Positions 50,767 to 59,796 of a stretch of 64,000 nt of DNA are shown one piece after another (the stretch's first letter is position 1; the number at the start of each line of letters is the position of its first letter). Both the position numbers and the translations under genes were made by a program. The stretch spans positions 1-64,000 of the forward strand of contig JAUSID010000005.1 of assembly GCA_030648295.1 (NCBI GenBank), given 5' to 3'. The notes below the pieces were generated by a model. The model worked only from the letters and a program-made list of their open reading frames with translations. It did no database searches and was not told the origin of the DNA. This stretch comes from Opitutaceae bacterium (GTDB lineage Bacteria; Verrucomicrobiota; Verrucomicrobiia; Opitutales; Opitutaceae).

Positions 50767-52308
50767 ATGGAAAACCTGCGCGGGGCCCACGCCCCAATCT
50801 CGCGGATCAAGGTTGCCGGGAAAGTTAAGACCTTCGTGCTCGACACGAATGTGCTCCTGCACGACCCGCAATCGATCTTCAAATTCGAGGAGAACAACCT
50901 CGCCATACCGGTGGAGGTCCTCGAGGAGCTTGATTCGATCAAGGGGGAGCAGTCGACCGAACGCGGCCGCAATGCGCGGCGCGTGCACCGCATCCTGCAG
51001 GAACTTCTGCCCGATGCGCGCGCGATGCACGAGGGCGTCGAACTCGACAACGGCGGTACGCTTTCGATCATCATCAATCCGTATCTCACGGACGTTAGCC
51101 GCCGCTCGCCGGCGATGGATCGGTTGCGCGCGATCCTGCCCGATCTTTCCAAGAAGGATAACCGGATTATCGCGGCCGCGTTGTTCGTGCAGGAACGTTT
51201 TCCGCCGCCGACCATTCTCGTCACCAAGGACGTGAACGTGCAGCTGAAGGCGCGCGCGATGGGGCTCGAGTCGCAGGACTATCTCAACGACAAGGTTCCG
51301 GAGGATGTCGACGAGGCGAGCTACCGCGAGATCGCGGTCAACATTTACGAGCTGCAGCGGTTTTGTTCGGAAGGTTCGTTCGAACTCGACCGCGCGGTCG
51401 CGAAGCCGCTCTACCTCAACGAATACGTCCTGCTGCGGTCGGACGAGGGCAAGACAATGCCGGCGCGTTTCTACGGCGACGGCGTGGTGCGGCGGCTGAA
51501 GATTCCGGATTACGTGAAGGCGCCGGGGGGAATCCCGATTCGCGCGCGGAATCTCGAGCAGCAGTTCTTCATGGACGCGTTGCTCGACGACACGGTCCAC
51601 ATGTTGACGTGTTTCGGCAAGGCCGGCACGGGCAAGACGCTGCTCTCCACCGCGTGCGCGTTGTATCAGACTTACGAGGACAGCTCGCGATACGACGGTG
51701 TTTCCATCTCCCGGCCGGTGATCGCGCTCGGCAAGGACATCGGCTTCCTGCCCGGCTCGCTCGAGGAGAAAATGAAGCCGTGGCTGCAGCCCTACCACGA
51801 CGCCCTCGAGGTGCTGATTCCGTCGAAGCCGCCGAAGGAACCGCAGTTTGCGTCGAAGAAAGTCTCGAAGAAGAAGCACAAGAAGCGCGACGACCAGATG
51901 TACACGTCGATGACTTCGATCCAGCCGAACCACGCCAGCCAGAACAACGGTCATGGCAACGGCGGGCTGGTGAAGCCCTACGAACGGCTGCTGAAGAGCG
52001 GGCTCGTGGAGATCGAGGCGCTCGCGTTCATTCGTGGCCGCTCGATTGCGCGACGGTTCTTCATCCTCGACGAGGCGCAGCAGCTGACGCCGCACGAGGT
52101 GAAGACGGTGATCACGCGGATCAGCGAAGGCTCGAAAATCGTGCTCATTGGCGATCCGGCGCAAATCGACAACCCCTACGTCGACTCGCGCAGCAACGGC
52201 CTCGTGTATTGTTTCAACCGGATGAAGGGCCAGGCAATCGCGGCGCACGTGAAACTCACGAAAGGCGAACGCTCACGGCTCGCCGAGCTCGCGGCGGATC
52301 TGCTGTAG
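50767..52308 (+). CDS. PhoH-like ATPase with N-terminal PIN domain
   Basis: A 513-residue protein. The PIN domain begins KTFVLDTNVLLHDPQSIFKF and includes VEVLEELDSIKGEQSTERGR and ILVTKDVNVQLKA. The PhoH NTPase has Walker A CFGKAGTGKTLLSTACALYQ and Walker B RFFILDEAQQLTPHEVKTVI, ending NGLVYCFNRMKGQ. The family couples an RNase-like PIN to an RNA helicase-type ATPase. An unusual Lys- then Asn-rich insert (51831-51970, KKVSKKKHKKRDDQ) lies between the conserved PGSLEEKMKPW and RGRSIARRF parts. It is likely a flexible nucleic-acid-binding loop. ATG 50767 precedes the first strand. Confidence 0.9.
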   Translation: MENLRGAHAPISRIKVAGKVKTFVLDTNVLLHDPQSIFKFEENNLAIPVEVLEELDSIKGEQSTERGRNARRVHRILQELLPDARAMHEGVELDNGGTLSIIINPYLTDVSRRSPAMDRLRAILPDLSKKDNRIIAAALFVQERFPPPTILVTKDVNVQLKARAMGLESQDYLNDKVPEDVDEASYREIAVNIYELQRFCSEGSFELDRAVAKPLYLNEYVLLRSDEGKTMPARFYGDGVVRRLKIPDYVKAPGGIPIRARNLEQQFFMDALLDDTVHMLTCFGKAGTGKTLLSTACALYQTYEDSSRYDGVSISRPVIALGKDIGFLPGSLEEKMKPWLQPYHDALEVLIPSKPPKEPQFASKKVSKKKHKKRDDQMYTSMTSIQPNHASQNNGHGNGGLVKPYERLLKSGLVEIEALAFIRGRSIARRFFILDEAQQLTPHEVKTVITRISEGSKIVLIGDPAQIDNPYVDSRSNGLVYCFNRMKGQAIAAHVKLTKGERSRLAELAADLL

Positions 52309-52329
52309 CAGGGGAGCAGGTCTTCGCTG

Positions 52330-52560
52330 GGAGCGCGACCGCCCCCGGTCGCCTCGGTCCCACTGTCGTAGCAGCCGAGGTGACGAGGCTGGGATTTTCT
52401 AATCCCAGAGGTGGTCAGACCTGCGTCGGCTGCCAGCCGGCTGAGCGGGCGTCCCCGTCTTCAATGCTCGAGTGGCTGCGGCTTCCCGCCGCAGATGGTA
52501 TCGAAAGTTCGCTCGAATGTCCCTGCGGCAGGATGCCGCAGCCACTCCGGACAAGTCGTT
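52330..52560. repeat. Cluster of dispersed palindromic repeats
   Basis: In order: a CTGGGAGCGCGAC half element (52330-52357), the uninterrupted GCAGCCGAGGTGACGAGGCT repeat (52371-52393) with a GGGATTTTCTAATCCC hairpin, and the GTGGCTGCGGC...GCCGCAGCCAC element (52470-52546). No gene lies in this 326-base gap. These intact copies serve as references for the interrupted copies at 18.1 and 23.7 kb. Confidence 0.8.
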
Positions 52561-52634
52561 TTATCGGCCGGATGATCCGTCGCGGCCGCGTAGTCCGATT
52601 CTTCTTTACCAGACCAGCTCAGAGCTCCCAGGAA

Positions 52635-53213
52635 TCATACTTCGATTCGCTTGCCGAGGAGACTTGCGCGACCGCTGCGGAGCGCGGCGAATTCCATCGC
52701 GCCGGCGAACAACCCGGTGAAGAGCAGATCGCTGACGAACGTGTTCCGGAAGAAGAAGAGCGTGGGCGGAAACTCCGGCCGGCCGACTGTCATCGCCTGC
52801 CACCAGCCCGCCGCCGTTTTCACGTAATAGGGATCACGAATCCATGCGTCGGTGTTCGTCGCGAGGTAGAACAACACCGCCCCACCCATCGCGCCGCCGA
52901 GCAGGCTCAGCCAGCTCTTGTGCTGCGCCACAAACCGCCCGAGCGGAATTGCCGCGGCGAAACACACGGCCCGGACTAGCACGCTCGGCCACGTCCAGCT
53001 CTCGTGGTAAACGGCCGCATAATGGTAATCGAGGTACAGGTCCGACAGGACGAGCGCGGCGAACGGCACGAGCCACATCCGTTTGTCCCGGAAATACACG
53101 GCGCCGCAAAACGTCAGCGCCATCAACGGGGCGAAATTGGCGAGCGCCGGTACGTGTACGGCGGCAACGCGCCAGCCGGCTGCGAGTACGAGGAGGGCAA
53201 GAGCGAGAGGCAT
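52635..53213 (-). CDS. DUF6580-type integral membrane protein
   Basis: A protein of about 192 residues with five or six hydrophobic spans (LALALLVLAAGWRVAAVHV, FAPLMALTFCGAVYF, LLGGAMGGAVLFYLATNTDA, FVSDLLFTGLFAGAMEFAAL). The segments ANFAPLMAL, LSDLYLDYHY and RDPYYVKTAAGWWQ fit small membrane proteins often found beside cobalamin adenosyltransferase or transport genes. ATG 53213 or 53252 could be the start. It follows the cobalamin adenosyltransferase by 50 bases on the same strand, which suggests a link to cobalamin uptake. Confidence 0.65.
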   Translation of the reverse strand: MPLALALLVLAAGWRVAAVHVPALANFAPLMALTFCGAVYFRDKRMWLVPFAALVLSDLYLDYHYAAVYHESWTWPSVLVRAVCFAAAIPLGRFVAQHKSWLSLLGGAMGGAVLFYLATNTDAWIRDPYYVKTAAGWWQAMTVGRPEFPPTLFFFRNTFVSDLLFTGLFAGAMEFAALRSGRASLLGKRIEV

Positions 53214-53262
53214 GGAGGCTACTGTGGAGGTAAAGTCGCGGGTGACAAGCATGCGCGTGGGC

Positions 53263-53805
53263 CTACTGTTCGGCTTCACGGGCGAGCAGCCAGAGCAGAT
53301 CGGAGAGCCGGTTGACGAACTGGCGCAACTCGGGCCGCACGCTTCGGCCATGCGATGGCAGCAAACTGAGCTGCCGCTCCGCGCGTCGTGCCGTGGTTCG
53401 CGCGAGGTCGAAGGCGGCGGCGCGCGCATTTGCGCCCGGCGTTGCCCAGCCGTCGAACTTCAAGCCGCGCGCTTCCAATGCCGCCACCGCATCGTCGAGC
53501 CGTTGCACATCGGCCGCGGCCATTTTCGCAAACTTCGACTTCGCGAACCGCTCGATGTCGGCCTCCGCGCATGCCAGCTCGCCCATCAGAGCGACAAGAT
53601 TCTGCTGCACGGTCGTCAGGAGCGCGTGCGTGCGCGTGCCAGGTTCGTTCCCGCCCAGCAGCGGCTTCACCGCGCCAATCGCCACGTTGAGCTCGTCGAA
53701 CGCGCCAACCGCTTCGATTTGCGGGTGAGCCTTCGGCACGCGTTGCCCGTAAAGCAGGCTCGTCGTGCCGTCGTCACCCGTGCGCGTTGCGATGGAGCGG
53801 GACAT
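53263..53805 (-). CDS. Cob(I)alamin adenosyltransferase, PduO type
   Basis: A 180-residue ATP:corrinoid adenosyltransferase. ATP-binding start SIATRTGDDGTTSLLYGQRV, then VGAFDELNVAIGAVKPLL, a trimer helix RPELRQFVNRLSDLLWLLAR with the conserved RxxxNRLSD, and FDLARTTARRAERQLSLL. ATG 53805 starts the family sequence (MSRSIATRTGDDGTTSL). The upstream 200 bases are simple GA-rich repeats, so the promoter may be further off, or translation is coupled to the preceding minus-strand gene. Confidence 0.9.
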   Translation of the reverse strand: MSRSIATRTGDDGTTSLLYGQRVPKAHPQIEAVGAFDELNVAIGAVKPLLGGNEPGTRTHALLTTVQQNLVALMGELACAEADIERFAKSKFAKMAAADVQRLDDAVAALEARGLKFDGWATPGANARAAAFDLARTTARRAERQLSLLPSHGRSVRPELRQFVNRLSDLLWLLAREAEQ

Positions 53806-53995
53806 GGGTGGAAGACGGGAAGACGGGGAAGACGCGGAAGACGGGGAGAAAACGGCAAAAAGAGGAAACAGCAAAAAGAAGAAACGGCAGAAGCGAAGAC
53901 GGGAAGAACTGGGAGACGCGGAAAACTCGGAAGAGGCGGCAAAAGCCAAACGGCAAAAAGAAGAAACGGCAGAAAGAAGAAACCCAGTCGGAAAT
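53806..53995. repeat. GA-rich low-complexity repeat
   Basis: Degenerate units of GACGGGAAGAC and GGCAAAAAGAAGAAAC continue for about 190 bases between the adenosyltransferase start and the oxidoreductase stop. Nothing coding is supported. Confidence 0.8.
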
Positions 53996-54029
53996 TGCAG
54001 GCCTTGGTCCCTTAGTCCCTTAGTCCTTT

Positions 54030-55106
54030 TCACGCGATTTTCCGGGCGGCGAGCTGGGCGCGGAGGCAGAGCTCGGCGGCTTTGAAGGCGTGGGCCTGCG
54101 TCATCGCTTTCTCGGTACGATTCAGACAATCGAGGATCAATTCGCCGAAGAAACGGAAGCCGACCTTGCCGGCGACATTCAAGTAACGCTCGCCCTTGTG
54201 ATCGACGATGTAGACGTTGTCGCCTGTCTTGTCCCTCGCCACGTCCAGATATTTTCGCAGCTCGATGTACCCGTCGGTGCCGAGGATGACGGTGCGGCCG
54301 TCGCCCCACGTCGCCAGCCCGTCCGGAGTGAACCAGTCGACGCGGATGTAATTCGAGGTGCCGTTGTCACCGAGCAGCGACGCTTCGCCGAAATCCTCGA
54401 ACTCGGGCTTGTCGGGGTTGGCGAAATTTCCCACCGCCGCCTGGGTCACCGTCGCGTCCGTCGCGCCCGTGTAGGTGAGAAACTGCTCGAACTGGTGGCT
54501 GCCGATGTCGCAGAGGATCCCGCCGAACTTCGCCTTCTCGAAAAACCACGCCGGCCGGTTGGCCTTGCCCAGCCGGTGAGGCCCGAGCCCGATCACCTGG
54601 ATGACCTTCCCGATCGCACCGGCCGCGACGAGGTCCGTCGCGTGCATCCCCGCTTCGACGTGCAGCCGCTCCGAAAAATACACCATGTACTTCCGGCCGG
54701 TCCGCGCGACCGCCGCCTTCGCCGCGTCCAGTTGCGCGAGCGTGGTGAAGGGCGTCTTGTCGGTAAAATAGTCCTTTCCGCCCTCGAGCACGCGAACGCC
54801 GATGGGCCCGCGATCGCACGGGACCGCGGCCGCCGCCACCATCTTGATCTCGGGGTCCGCGAGAATCTCGTCCAGCGAGCGAGCCACGCGCGCCTGCGGG
54901 TACTTGGCCTGAAAGGCGGAGACTTTCTTCTCGTCCGCATCGTAGACCCACTTCAGCTCGGCCCCGGCCTCGAGCAGCCCGTTGCACTGGCCGTAAATGT
55001 GGCCGTGATCGAGGTGCGCCGCGGCGAAGATGAATTCACCCGGTTTCACCACTGGCCGCGGTTTGCCCTGCGGCGCGTAATTCATCCCGTCGGATTTTTG
55101 GCTCAT
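54030..55106 (-). CDS. Gfo/Idh/MocA family oxidoreductase
   Basis: A 358-residue NAD(P)-dependent oxidoreductase. The Rossmann part starts FIFAAAHLDHGHIYGQCNGL, where the usual GxGxxG is replaced by AHLDHGHIYG. The substrate helix carries KDYFTDKTPFTTLAQLDAA with the family's EKP-type Lys in a DKTPF variant. The C-terminal beta-sheet domain contains GGILCDIGSHQFEQFLTYTG with the conserved DxGxH. Its ATG overlaps the peptide deformylase stop (ATGA). It may act on a sugar or inositol derivative. Confidence 0.88.
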   Translation of the reverse strand: MSQKSDGMNYAPQGKPRPVVKPGEFIFAAAHLDHGHIYGQCNGLLEAGAELKWVYDADEKKVSAFQAKYPQARVARSLDEILADPEIKMVAAAAVPCDRGPIGVRVLEGGKDYFTDKTPFTTLAQLDAAKAAVARTGRKYMVYFSERLHVEAGMHATDLVAAGAIGKVIQVIGLGPHRLGKANRPAWFFEKAKFGGILCDIGSHQFEQFLTYTGATDATVTQAAVGNFANPDKPEFEDFGEASLLGDNGTSNYIRVDWFTPDGLATWGDGRTVILGTDGYIELRKYLDVARDKTGDNVYIVDHKGERYLNVAGKVGFRFFGELILDCLNRTEKAMTQAHAFKAAELCLRAQLAARKIA

Positions 55107-55675
55107 GATTTTTTCGCCGCGCTCTTCGTTTCCTTTGCCAGTGCCTTCACCGCATCGTCGACCGCGGCCCGTGTCTTCTTGTCCATCCGCTCGATGAACA
55201 GGACGCCGTTCAGATGATCGACCTCGTGCTGCATGCAACGCGCGAGCAAGCCATCGCACTCGAGCACATGCGGCACCCCGCGCTCATCCTGGAACTTCAC
55301 CATGATGTCGTCGCGGCGGGCCACGTCGCCGCGAATCTTCGGAAACGAGAGGCAGCCTTCCTCGTAAATGGTCTCGGGAGTCCCGGGCTTGATCGTGACG
55401 TGCGGATTCACGATGATCATCGGCATGAACAGATCGAGCGGAGGCGTCGCGCCATCGAGCTTCCACTTGAACTCGGCCTCCGACTCGCGGAGGTCCGCGA
55501 CGCAGAGCTGCCAGGGCCGGCCAATCTGCTGCGCGGCCAGCCCGATCCCGGCCGCCGCGTGCATCGCGTCGATCATTTCGAGTGCGAGATTGGTCAACGC
55601 CGCGTCAAACGTCGTCACCTTCGACCCCTTCGCGCGCAAAACGGGATCGTTATAATGAACAATTCGCAGGGACAT
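55103..55675 (-). CDS. def: Peptide deformylase
   Basis: A 190-residue metalloenzyme that removes the formyl group from nascent proteins. All three motifs are intact: GIGLAAQQIG, EEGCLSFPKIRG and QHEVDHLNGVLF (HExxH). The start MSLRIVHYNDPVLRAKGSKV is the family N-terminus. The longer frame extends over the divergent membrane-protein gene and is rejected. It is linked by ATGA overlap to the downstream oxidoreductase, an unusual partner. The common partner fmt is not adjacent. Confidence 0.95.
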   Translation of the reverse strand: MSLRIVHYNDPVLRAKGSKVTTFDAALTNLALEMIDAMHAAAGIGLAAQQIGRPWQLCVADLRESEAEFKWKLDGATPPLDLFMPMIIVNPHVTIKPGTPETIYEEGCLSFPKIRGDVARRDDIMVKFQDERGVPHVLECDGLLARCMQHEVDHLNGVLFIERMDKKTRAAVDDAVKALAKETKSAAKKS

Positions 55676-55739
55676 CGGGTCGGAGAAACCGCCAGCGTGA
55701 ATTTGCCATTTCCCGCGGGCAAATAAATAGTTCTGCCAG

Positions 55740-57452
55740 ATGCCCGTTTCCCCCCGGAACAAGACACCTCTTGGCGCCATAGCTGCGCCCGGGCTGGTGA
55801 TCGCCGGCTTTTTGATCGGCATCGCCGCCTGGATGCTGCCGGTGAACTTGAAATCGTTGAGCCCGGCGTTGCTGCAGGCGGCAGGGTCCGGCACGCCGAC
55901 GCTGGGGGCGTATGGCCGCGACCTTGTCGACGTGGAGAAAATCGGAGCGGCGGGACTGGTCCTCGGCGCGGCGCGTTCGAGCGGCGATCCGCGCGCACCG
56001 GCGCTGCAGCAGGCGCTCGATCAATTTGCGGCCCGCCAGCCCGGCATCGTCGCGTGGGGCGGCTGGGATCCATTTCTCGATCCGCTCTTCAACCTGCGCT
56101 CGGCGGCGGGCAAGGGCGTGAGCACGCCCGTGGTCACGTTCATGATCACGGAAAAGGCGCGGACCACCCTGCGCAATTATCTCGCCAACTCCGGTTCGCA
56201 AGCCGTGCAGGCTTTTCTGCAGCTGCGCGAACTCACCGCCACCGGCCGCTTCGTGCCGGCCACCCGCCCCGGCGGCCAGTCGCTCGAGACGATGATCCTG
56301 CTGACCGGCCTGCTTTATCAGGGCGGCCACCTCTCGGCATCGCTCCAGCGTGAATTGCGCGCGCTCGCCGACACGGCGGTGAAGCAGAAGGCGCTCGGTG
56401 ATCTCGAGACATTTTTCATCGACCTCCTGTCGCTCGGACGCCGTCTCGATTGGGGCCAGCTCGCGGAACTGCTGCGGCGGACCGACAGCACGAAGACGAT
56501 GAGCGAGTACTCTCACCTCGCGCGGGTCGCGCCCGATCAGCTGCCGCTGATTTACGCGGCGGCGTTGTTTTCGGACTCGGCCGATCGCGTCGCGGTTTAC
56601 CTGATCGAATTTGGAAAACAGGGCCTCGAGGACTTGAAGCTCGCGCTGAGCCACGGCCAGGGGGCGGTGCGCCAGTTGTTGCTGCGGCAGGTGCCGGTCA
56701 ATCGTACGGCGACTCCCGTTCTCAGCACTGGTGCCGAGGTCGCGCTGACGCATCCGGAGCTGATGCTCGCGATCAAATACCTCGGCTATTTTCTCGGCGT
56801 GTTTCTCGTGCTGCGCGGACTCGATCGCTGGCTGGTCTCGCCCGCTGGGCTGGCGGCGGTGCCATCCGCGCTCGTGCACATGAAGGCGGGCGTACTCGCG
56901 CTCGTGTTTGCCATGTTGCTCATCGCGGTTACCGAGCCGTTCCTGTTGAAGGCGGCGCCACTCTCCGAGTACCGGCCGCGTGTCCACCTCGCCCTTGATA
57001 TTTCGAACTCCACTGTCGCTCCGCAGTCACAACCCGTCACCACCATGGATTCCTCGACCCTCCTTTCGATCGGTATTTTTGCCGCCCTGCAGATTGCGAT
57101 GTATTTCGCCTGCCTCTTGAAAATCCGGGAAGTGGCGCGCCAGGCGGTTTCGCCGCTCGTCAAACTGCGGCTGATGGAGAACGAGGAGAACCTTTTCGAC
57201 GGCGGGCTCTACGTCGGCATCGGCGGCACGGCGGCCGCCCTCGTGTTGCAGGTGCTCGGGGTGATCGAGCCGAACCTGCTCGCGGCCTATTCCTCCAATC
57301 TTTTCGGCATCACGTGTGTCGCGCTGGTGAAAATTCGCCACGTGCGGCCCTACAAACGCCAGTTAATCCTCGAAGGCCAGGTCGGCGCGGATCCGGTTCG
57401 CGAGGCCAATGAGCCCTCGGTTCGCTCCGCCCGCGGAGCTGCGGCGCTATGA
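55740..57452 (+). CDS. Conserved membrane protein, 570 aa
   Basis: An N-terminal membrane span (residues 12-34, GAIAAPGLVIAGFLIGIAAW) precedes a soluble helical domain of about 300 residues. Several spans follow in the C-terminal third (YLGYFLGVFLVLRGLD, AGVLALVFAMLLIAVTEPFL, LLSIGIFAALQIAMYFACLL, GLYVGIGGTAAALVLQVLGV). The family is not recognised. Its stop codon overlaps the ATG of the next gene (ATGA), so the two proteins are made together and probably interact. It diverges from peptide deformylase. Confidence 0.7.
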   Translation: MPVSPRNKTPLGAIAAPGLVIAGFLIGIAAWMLPVNLKSLSPALLQAAGSGTPTLGAYGRDLVDVEKIGAAGLVLGAARSSGDPRAPALQQALDQFAARQPGIVAWGGWDPFLDPLFNLRSAAGKGVSTPVVTFMITEKARTTLRNYLANSGSQAVQAFLQLRELTATGRFVPATRPGGQSLETMILLTGLLYQGGHLSASLQRELRALADTAVKQKALGDLETFFIDLLSLGRRLDWGQLAELLRRTDSTKTMSEYSHLARVAPDQLPLIYAAALFSDSADRVAVYLIEFGKQGLEDLKLALSHGQGAVRQLLLRQVPVNRTATPVLSTGAEVALTHPELMLAIKYLGYFLGVFLVLRGLDRWLVSPAGLAAVPSALVHMKAGVLALVFAMLLIAVTEPFLLKAAPLSEYRPRVHLALDISNSTVAPQSQPVTTMDSSTLLSIGIFAALQIAMYFACLLKIREVARQAVSPLVKLRLMENEENLFDGGLYVGIGGTAAALVLQVLGVIEPNLLAAYSSNLFGITCVALVKIRHVRPYKRQLILEGQVGADPVREANEPSVRSARGAAAL

Positions 57453-58840
57453 ACAAGACGCTGCTGCTGATCATCTGCGACTTTCTCCTTCTGAACCTGC
57501 TCGCGCTCACGCGGTGGGAGAAGGCGGAGCCGCCCCGCGCCAAGCAGCCGCCGGTCCCGGAACTGGGTGCGAACGCCGTGACGAAGGAGCAGGATCTGGT
57601 CGACACGATGCGGCTGTCGCTCGCGGATGAGCGCAGCGCGCGCGAGGAACTGGCGCAGAAACTTTCGCAAACCGATGCCGCACTTGCGACGCGCGAGCGA
57701 ACCCTCGCCCAGGTGCAGGCCGAGCGCAACGCGGTGGCCTCCAGCCTGACCGAGACGCAGCGCGCCGCCGCCGAGCTGGGTCAGAAATTCACGGCGGCGA
57801 CGCAGGAAGCCACCCTTACGAAGGAGCAACTTGCCCAGTTACAGCGCGAGCTGGCCGAGCGCCAGGCCGAGGCGGACAAGCAACGTCGCTCTCTCGCCGT
57901 GCTCGAGAAACAGCAGGTGGAAGCGCGGAGACAGATCGAGGGCTTGACCATGGCAGTCGTCGTGGCCGAGCAGGAAAAGAAGAATCTACGGGAAACGGCG
58001 GATACGTTGCGCAGCCAGGTCGAGGTCGAGCGGACGGAGAGGCAGAAAGTGCAGGAGACGACGACGCAGCTCGCGCAGGGCGTCGGCCAGCTGGCGGAAA
58101 AATCCGGCCAGCTCACGCGCGAGATTCGGGAGAATCGGCCGATCAATGCGAACGTCCTCTACAACGATTTCCTCGCCAATCGGGTGACCGCGAGTTTCAC
58201 CGCCTCGCGGAAGGGATTCCTCGGCGCGGTCAACCGGCAAAAGGATGCGAGCACGGTGCTGGTCTCGAACGGGCAGGAGGTGTTCGCGCTGCTCCACGTC
58301 GCGGATACGGTCTTTTCCCTGACGGAGAATGGCGCCAATTGGGAGTCGTTGAGCGTGCAGCTGTCACGCGGGGCCGCCGGCCGCAGCGCGGCGCGCGCCG
58401 TGCAGTTTGTTTCGCAGGATCCGCGCGTGATTGTCGTGCCGCTCGATTCGTCGCAGGCGACGGCGCTCGGGGCGAAGATTTATCCGCTCGCGGCCGATCC
58501 GTTCAAATTCCCGGAAGCCGTGCTGATTGACGGTGGCGGGCGCGGTTACGGGGAGGTCGGCTTCAAACTCGATGCCGGTGATCCTGGTTTCGTGCGCGTG
58601 GACAACCGGCTTTTCAAGCGGATGTTTGGCGACTTCGCCCCGAAGCGTGGCGATCTCGTCTTCAGCAAGACGGGCGAATTTCTTGGCATCATGGTGAACG
58701 ACGACTATTGCGCCGTGCTCAAGGAGCTGCGGCCAATCAAGACGATCACGCCCGGAAGCGACATTCGCGCGCAATCCACCGGCGAGTTCCTGGATCAAGT
58801 GATCGCCCGCGTCCGCGCGATGCCATTGAAGTTGCAGTGA
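57449..58840 (+). CDS. Membrane-anchored coiled-coil protein, 463 aa
   Basis: An N-terminal signal anchor (LLLIICDFLLLNLLAL) is followed by a long coiled coil (residues 45-225; Glu/Gln/Arg heptads). A C-terminal beta-rich domain of about 220 residues follows (FTASRKGFLGAVNRQKDAST, VIVVPLDSSQATALG, KRGDLVFSKTGEFLGIMVND). The last segments recall the beta-barrel of trypsin-like proteases, but no Ser-His-Asp set is evident. The gene overlaps its upstream neighbour by four bases, so the two likely form one envelope complex of unknown role. Confidence 0.7.
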   Translation: MNKTLLLIICDFLLLNLLALTRWEKAEPPRAKQPPVPELGANAVTKEQDLVDTMRLSLADERSAREELAQKLSQTDAALATRERTLAQVQAERNAVASSLTETQRAAAELGQKFTAATQEATLTKEQLAQLQRELAERQAEADKQRRSLAVLEKQQVEARRQIEGLTMAVVVAEQEKKNLRETADTLRSQVEVERTERQKVQETTTQLAQGVGQLAEKSGQLTREIRENRPINANVLYNDFLANRVTASFTASRKGFLGAVNRQKDASTVLVSNGQEVFALLHVADTVFSLTENGANWESLSVQLSRGAAGRSAARAVQFVSQDPRVIVVPLDSSQATALGAKIYPLAADPFKFPEAVLIDGGGRGYGEVGFKLDAGDPGFVRVDNRLFKRMFGDFAPKRGDLVFSKTGEFLGIMVNDDYCAVLKELRPIKTITPGSDIRAQSTGEFLDQVIARVRAMPLKLQ

Positions 58841-58906
58841 GCCCGGCGTTCGCGAGCGGATGCCCTGCAGTCCGTCAGGCGTTGGGCTCAGGCGATGAAC
58901 CGACCA

Positions 58907-59698
58907 TCATTCCCCGTTCCGCTGCGGTGCGTTCGCCAGCCGCATCGGATGGGTCCAGCACACGTGCTGAAAACCTTTTCGCTCCAGGATCGGCCGGCTC
59001 ATCGGCGCGGCATCCACCGCGACAAATTCATAGCCGCGCTGCCCCGCGTCGATCATGCGTCGATCCAGCAACGCCGAGAACACCCCGGTGCCCCGCGCCT
59101 GCGGTAGGACGGCCCCGCCGTGCAGTTCGGCGAATTGCGACCCGTCCGGAAAATCGATCCATCCGGTGCCGACCGCCGTCGCATCAATGTACGCGCAATA
59201 CATCGCGACCCGTTCTGGCGCCGTGCGCAGGACCGCCGCGTAGCGGTCGAACAACCAGCCGAAGTCCTGCGCAAAGAGTACCTCCTGCAGCGTGATGACG
59301 TCCCGCAGCCCGCGCTCGTCGGTTACCCGCTCGACCCGCGCCGCGGGGTCGCGGCCGGCCCGTGGGCTCCAGGCGGTCACGGGGAGCACCATGAACGCCT
59401 CGGGCTCTTCGAATTTGAAACCGCGCCTCTCGAGCAGCCCGCGCAGGTTGGCGGGGTGATCGAATTCATACACCTTCCATTCGAATCGTTGCGAGTGCGC
59501 GGCGAAGTAGTCGATTTCCACCTCGATTTGCGCGGCCTCTTCGCCGGCGTTCAACTCCGCATACACCACGAAGCCTTCCGCCCCGGCCGTGGCCGCCGTG
59601 TAACGCGAGAGATGCGGGAATCGGTCGACCGTGTAGCCATCGATGGGCTGGCAGCGCCGTTCGTCGCGATATCGCTGAAAGATTTCGAGGGCAGTCAT
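58907..59698 (-). CDS. GNAT family acetyltransferase
   Basis: A 263-residue protein. The N-terminal half (residues 1-120) resembles a divergent acyltransferase repeat (YFAAHSQRFEWKVYEFDHPA). The C-terminal GNAT domain has the acetyl-CoA motif VLPQARGTGVFSALLDRRMI, preceded by a FAELHGGAV strand and followed by PILERKGFQHVCW. The substrate is not predictable. ATG 59698 is chosen because the longer frame runs into the DUF1080 gene antisense or out of phase. Confidence 0.85.
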   Translation of the reverse strand: MTALEIFQRYRDERRCQPIDGYTVDRFPHLSRYTAATAGAEGFVVYAELNAGEEAAQIEVEIDYFAAHSQRFEWKVYEFDHPANLRGLLERRGFKFEEPEAFMVLPVTAWSPRAGRDPAARVERVTDERGLRDVITLQEVLFAQDFGWLFDRYAAVLRTAPERVAMYCAYIDATAVGTGWIDFPDGSQFAELHGGAVLPQARGTGVFSALLDRRMIDAGQRGYEFVAVDAAPMSRPILERKGFQHVCWTHPMRLANAPQRNGE

Positions 59699-59796
59699 GG
59701 GGCGGTGACTCTCCGCGCACCTGTTGTCTCTGACGTCGCCGATACCCGAAGCAACGCGAAACCGAAGGTGCCCGCCCGAGGCCCGATCGCCCGAGA

